DNA of 7,969 bases from DASXBA01 sp046729895 (GTDB lineage: Bacteria; Actinomycetota; Thermoleophilia; Solirubrobacterales; Thermoleophilaceae). Positions 4,691 to 7,969 of this stretch are shown piece after piece. The stretch spans positions 1-7,969 of the forward strand of contig JBKPHP010000122.1 of the NCBI GenBank assembly GCA_046729895.1, read 5' to 3'. The notes below the pieces were generated by a model that saw only the letters and a list, made by a program, of their open reading frames with translations, searched no databases and was not told the origin of the DNA. The translations under genes and the position numbers were made by a program. The first letter of the stretch is position 1, and each line of letters starts with the position of its first letter.

Positions 4691-6883
4691 ATGAGGGTTA
4701 CGCCCGAGACCCCACCCCGAACGTTCAACTTGAGAATGCTCCTCACCTCGACTGCCGTCGCCTTGACCTTCCTGGCGGGCTCTGAAGACGCCCTGGCTGC
4801 TCGCCATGAGCCGAGGCTTCGCACCCCGAGGGCGGAGCTGAACGCTGCGCTGACGTGTCCGGCCGGGTTGGCCAAGACCAAGCGCGAGCCCGTCTTGCTC
4901 GTTCATGGCACCGGCGGAGCCGGCCACGAGGCGTGGGCGGGCGCGGTGAACCTGCAGGCTGCGCTCCGCAACGCCGGCCTCGCCAGCTGCTACGTCACGC
5001 TGCCCGACTACGCCCTCGCGGATCTGCAGGTGAGCGTGGAGTACGTAGTCGCCGCGATCCGCACGGTCTACAAGCGCACCGGCCGCCGGATCGCGATCTA
5101 CGGGCTCAGCCAAGGAGCACTGCTGCCACGGTGGGCGCTTACCTACTGGCCCTCGCTACGCACCAAGGTTGCCGATGCGGTCATCGTCTCAGGGCCGCAG
5201 CGCGGCACCACCTGGGGCGCCTCCCGGCCGACCATCGATGCGTTTTGCGCCACCGGCTGCCCGCCGGCCTTCATCCAGCAAACACAGGGCTCTCATCTGC
5301 TCGCGGCGATCAACCACCAGCCAGATCAGACGCCGGGAGGCTTGAGGTGGACTACGGTCAGGTCGCTGACCGACGAACTCGTGCAACCGCAGGATGGCCC
5401 GGCGCCGACCGCAGCGCTCGATGGCGCCTCCAACATAGCGATCCAGCGGATCTGCCCAGGCCGCGAGGTGCGCCACAGCGCGACCGTTTATGACTCCGTG
5501 GCGTATGCGGCGTTGCTCCACGCCGTGCGCAGTCACCGCTCGACCACCCCGGCGCGTCTACCGGACGGCGTGTGCGAGCACCGCTTTGCCCCCGGCCTGG
5601 ACGACGCGACCGTCGACCAGTTGGTGGCGGCGCGGACCTCGAACACCAGGGCGCGCGCGCTTGCCTATCAGCCCAAGGTGACCGCCGAGCCCCCTGTCAG
5701 GAGCTACGCCCTCAGACAGCGGCGCGCGAAGCCGCCCGGCCCGGCTTTGACGACGTCGGCGCGGGCGCTCGCCGGTGCGTTGAGCTGCCCCCGAGGGGTC
5801 AGGAGGAACCGGCGCTCGGTGCTGCTCGCGCCCGGCGGCGGCGGCGACCCGAGGTTCGTGTTCTTGGCCGGCTTCGAGCGGCTGCTTCGCGCCAACCGCT
5901 TCGCGGTCTGCGCCGTTTCCCTGCCGGACGCGGCATTTGGAGATGTCCAGGTCCAGGCCGAGTATGTCGTCGCGGCGATCCGGAGGATGGCGGCGAGGTC
6001 GGGCCGGCGGGTGAGTGTGGTCGGGGTCAGCCTGGGCGGGATGCTTCCGCGCTGGGCGCTGAAGTGGTGGCCCGACGTCCGCTCGCTGGTCGGGGACGTC
6101 ATCGGCTTGGCGCCGGCCAACCACGCCTCCCGGGTCCTCGCCGGACTCTGCAACGTCCCCTGCCCGCCGGCGACGCGCCAAGGGCTGCCCGGCTCGCGGT
6201 TTCTCGCAGCGCTCAACCGCGGTGACGAGACGCCGGGCCGCCTCGCTTATTCGGTCATCTCCTCTGCGACGGACGTCAACTTCCCGCCACCGTTGCCGAA
6301 CCTGAAGGGCGAGGGCGACGACAGCAACACTCGGGTCCAGGCGATCTGCCCGGGCCGTAACGTCGACCACGGCCACATCACCTTCGACGCGGTGGCAATC
6401 GCGCTCGTCCTCGACGCGCTCCGCCACGCCGGACCGGCACGGGCGTCGCGGATCCCGAGCGCGACGTGTGCCAAGCTGTACGCCCGCTACATCGACGCGG
6501 ACGAGGTCGCCAGTCAGGTGGCGGCCGGGGGCGCGTACTTCGGCGCCAACTACGGCCGGGCCGGGCTGACGGCCTCCGAGCCGGCGCTGAAGAGATACGC
6601 GACGCGGCGGGCGCCGCGGCCGAGCGCGACGCTCCGGATCCGGCCGCGGCGGCTGCATCCCGGTACGCGCACCACCATCTCCTTCCGGGCCCTCGGGAGG
6701 TCCGGCCACCAGCGCTGGCCGCTCCCGCGAGCACGGATCAAGGTCGGCGGGCGGACGGTCATCACGGGCGCGGACGGGCGTGCCGCGCTCCGGCTGCGGG
6801 TGCGCCGCCCCGGCCCGCTTCGCGTGCGTCTCGTCGCCCCGGGGCTGGCTCCCGTGACCGCCCGCCTGCGCGCGCTGAAATAG
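4691..6883 (+). CDS. Secreted protein with two tandem CALB-like lipase domains and a C-terminal beta domain
   Basis: A 730-residue protein. A signal peptide (hydrophobic 16-30, cleavage probably after ALA at 36) is followed by two alpha/beta-hydrolase domains of the Candida antarctica lipase B type. Domain 1 (about 48-338): VLLVHGTGG oxyanion region at 69-76, nucleophile GLSQG (S140), SLTDELVQP (D228), VRHS (H262). Domain 2 (about 356-636): GVSLG (S447), SATD (D528), VDH (H560), but LAPGGGG at 379-385 instead of HGTGG. Both share EYVVAAIR, LPRWAL and ICPGR, and each has six cysteines at equivalent places (56,100,186,190,255,295 and 366,407,487,491,553,593), consistent with disulfides outside the cell. 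Residues 646-730 look like an Ig-like or carboxypeptidase-regulatory beta domain. Likely hydrolyses extracellular lipid esters; substrate unknown. ATG 4691 is chosen for GAGGAG seven bases upstream and the signal peptide; ATG 4562 would add 43 charged residues and cover the dyad. Confidence 0.9.
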   Translation: MRVTPETPPRTFNLRMLLTSTAVALTFLAGSEDALAARHEPRLRTPRAELNAALTCPAGLAKTKREPVLLVHGTGGAGHEAWAGAVNLQAALRNAGLASCYVTLPDYALADLQVSVEYVVAAIRTVYKRTGRRIAIYGLSQGALLPRWALTYWPSLRTKVADAVIVSGPQRGTTWGASRPTIDAFCATGCPPAFIQQTQGSHLLAAINHQPDQTPGGLRWTTVRSLTDELVQPQDGPAPTAALDGASNIAIQRICPGREVRHSATVYDSVAYAALLHAVRSHRSTTPARLPDGVCEHRFAPGLDDATVDQLVAARTSNTRARALAYQPKVTAEPPVRSYALRQRRAKPPGPALTTSARALAGALSCPRGVRRNRRSVLLAPGGGGDPRFVFLAGFERLLRANRFAVCAVSLPDAAFGDVQVQAEYVVAAIRRMAARSGRRVSVVGVSLGGMLPRWALKWWPDVRSLVGDVIGLAPANHASRVLAGLCNVPCPPATRQGLPGSRFLAALNRGDETPGRLAYSVISSATDVNFPPPLPNLKGEGDDSNTRVQAICPGRNVDHGHITFDAVAIALVLDALRHAGPARASRIPSATCAKLYARYIDADEVASQVAAGGAYFGANYGRAGLTASEPALKRYATRRAPRPSATLRIRPRRLHPGTRTTISFRALGRSGHQRWPLPRARIKVGGRTVITGADGRAALRLRVRRPGPLRVRLVAPGLAPVTARLRALK

Positions 6884-7188
6884 CCCCAGACGGCACGTCG
6901 TCGCCGGTAGTCGGCCACTGTGAACCTGCCACCGAAGCACCTCGGGAGCCGCTAGCGCTTGGAGTCGCCGCCCGCGTCGGTGGTCGCACGCAGGAGATGA
7001 CGCTCTCCTTGCGGCTCAAAGCACCGCTACCGCTGCAGAGTTGATGCAAAGCGAGAAGCTCGCGGGCGAGGCGAGGGAGCAGGCGGTCGACACGCACGGG
7101 CCTCGTGCGGGAGGCGATCGTCGACGACTACGAGGTCGTTCTCCAGACGTAGACGTGCCCGTGCCCTGCGCCGGCCGAAGCCGGCCGC
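6884..7188. other. Intergenic region after the lipase gene
   Basis: No intact gene is seen. The first half (6884-7040) has no feature I can support. The second half contains apparent remains of a DUF932 N-terminus, described separately, and ends with the perfect hairpin GCCGGC-CGAA-GCCGGC (7170-7185), which lies three bases before the long direct repeat begins to match. Confidence 0.55.
7044..7188 (+). pseudogene. Probable disrupted N-terminal part of DUF932 copy 2
   Basis: From ATG 7044, MQSEKLAGEAREQAVDTHG reads in one frame. LVREAIVDDYEVVLQT (7102-7149) then reads in the next frame and meets a TAG (7150-7152). The DUF932 body (RVGIVGADYEPLDN) is in the third frame from about 7190. DYEVV-type text followed by a VGIVG segment fits the order seen in DUF932 proteins. 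Two frame changes within about 100 bases suggest that the natural start of this copy is broken. The assignment rests on recognition of short segments. Confidence 0.4.
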
Positions 7189-7945
7189 GGTCGGACCTCG
7201 AGTCGGCATCGTCGGCGCCGACTACGAGCCGCTCGACAACCGCGAGGCGTTCCGCTTCCTCGACGAGCTGATCGGCTCGCAGCTCCACTTCGAGACCGCC
7301 GGCTCGGTCTTCGGCGGACGGCGGGTGTGGGTGCTGGCGCGGCTGCCCGACTGGGTCGAGGTCGGCGGCGACCGGGCGGGCGCCTACGTGTACGTCGCCA
7401 ACGCCCACGACGGCTCGATGGCCGTCACCGCGGCGGTTACCCCGGTCCGGATCGTCTGCGCCAACACGCTCGGCTACGCGCTCTCGCGCGCCGAGGGCGC
7501 CGACGCGCAGCGGACCTTCCGCTTCCGCCACACGGGCGGCCTCCACGCCCGCATGCACGAGGTGCGGCGGGTGATGCAGATCACGATCGACTACGCCGAA
7601 CAGTTCAAGCGGCTCGGTGACCGGCTCGCGCTCGAGCAGATCTCCGAGCGGGCGCTACAAACGCGCGTGCTCGACCGGCTCTTTGTCGCTCCCGAGGGCA
7701 TCGGCGACCGGGCGGCGCGCAACCGCGAGGACGCCAAGCAGGCGGTCATCGCGATCTTCCGTGGCCAGGGTGCGGCCGGCGACACGCGCGGCGGCGCGCC
7801 CGGCAGCAAGTGGTGCGCGGCCAACGCAATCGCCGAGTACGCGGACTTCGGCCGCCGCTACACGAGGCGCAGCAACCAGGTGCAGCGCAGCTTCGAGGAC
7901 ACCCAGCTCAAGCAACGCGGCCTCGAGCTCCTCCTCGAAGCGTGA
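7189..7945 (+). repeat. Long direct repeat, right copy
   Basis: It matches 1-755 in the same orientation. The offset is 7188 bases before the 2-nt deletion in the left copy and 7190 after it. A recombination between the two copies would remove or duplicate a unit of about 7.2 kb carrying the regulator, nuclease, membrane protein and lipase genes. The sequence left of 7189 cannot be compared, because the window begins at the matching point. Confidence 0.93.
7325..7945 (+). CDS. DUF932 (TIGR03299-like) phage/plasmid-type protein, copy 2
   Basis: A 206-residue reading frame from GTG 7325 (MWVLARLP) to TGA 7943-7945. It carries YVYVANAHDGSMAVTAAV, VRIVCANTLGYALSRAEG, FRFRHTGGLHARMHE, VMQITIDYAEQFKRL, KWCAANAIAEYADFGRRY and SFEDTQLKQRGLELLLEA, with no frameshift. 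Conserved family sequence continues in frame upstream to about 7190 (VGIVGADYEPLDNREAFRFLDEL), yet no ATG, GTG or TTG start was found there. Starting at 7325 therefore drops a conserved part, and no ribosome-binding site supports it. Either the 5' end is damaged (see 7044-7188) or an unusual start is used. Its role is unknown; the family is common on phages and plasmids. The body differs from copy 1 mostly by conservative changes, so it was under selection until recently. Confidence 0.7.
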   Translation: MWVLARLPDWVEVGGDRAGAYVYVANAHDGSMAVTAAVTPVRIVCANTLGYALSRAEGADAQRTFRFRHTGGLHARMHEVRRVMQITIDYAEQFKRLGDRLALEQISERALQTRVLDRLFVAPEGIGDRAARNREDAKQAVIAIFRGQGAAGDTRGGAPGSKWCAANAIAEYADFGRRYTRRSNQVQRSFEDTQLKQRGLELLLEA

Positions 7946-7969
7946 AGCAGCGTCACGCGGCCTGATTGC

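Noticed and set aside
6901..6945. GCCACTG followed by CCTGCC as a third riboswitch-like site
   Set aside because: Only very short motifs match, without the CCCGCAAC block or the shared leader sequence, and no gene start follows at a suitable distance.
1..7969. Terminal repeat as a circular-assembly overlap artefact
   Set aside because: The two copies differ by many substitutions and a 2-nt deletion and are followed by different sequence, so they are real paralogous copies.
1..7969. CRISPR array, transposase, inverted terminal repeats or toxin-antitoxin pair
   Set aside because: No short regularly spaced repeats, DDE or recombinase motifs or small paired genes were seen on either strand.

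Overview
The window is very GC-rich, has few stop codons in any frame, uses GTG starts, and encodes protein types common in soil actinobacteria: PAS-LuxR regulators, a secreted thermonuclease-like protein, a LURP-one protein and a CALB-like secreted lipase. The PAS-LuxR and nuclease sequences look most like those of Thermoleophilia (Solirubrobacterales). That placement is recognition from memory, not a search result.

Layout: bases 1-755 are a DUF932 (phage/plasmid-type) gene, cut by the window edge and broken by a 2-nt deletion near 343. A T6-ended terminator candidate follows (784-845), then about 300 bases without a clear gene. A PAS + LuxR-HTH regulator (1146-1742) is followed by a secreted micrococcal-nuclease-like protein (1873-2610). 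A LURP-one-like protein lies convergently on the minus strand (2662-3183). Next come a six-helix membrane protein (3547-4212), a 90-residue LuxR-type HTH protein (4285-4557) and a 730-residue secreted protein with two tandem CALB-like lipase domains and a C-terminal beta domain (4691-6883). After about 300 bases holding relics of a DUF932 N-terminus, a second DUF932 copy (7325-7945) ends the window.

Two layers of repetition organise the region. The outer layer is a direct repeat of about 755 bp (1-755 and 7189-7945) that brackets about 6.4 kb of cargo. The inner layer is a repeat of about 160-180 bp (1692-1872 and 3385-3546). It carries the 3' end of the PAS-luxR gene plus a conserved leader, and each copy stops just before the GTG start of a different exported or membrane protein gene. 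The leader has two blocks, in the right order, that resemble conserved parts of the cobalamin riboswitch (the CCCGCAAC region and the B12 box). It lacks the other core parts, so its nature is open. It is the most interesting signal here.

Functional reading (inference): the cargo is dominated by envelope or secreted functions (nuclease, lipase, membrane protein) and two LuxR-type regulators. No restriction, CRISPR, toxin-antitoxin or transposase genes were seen, and no intact tRNA or rRNA.
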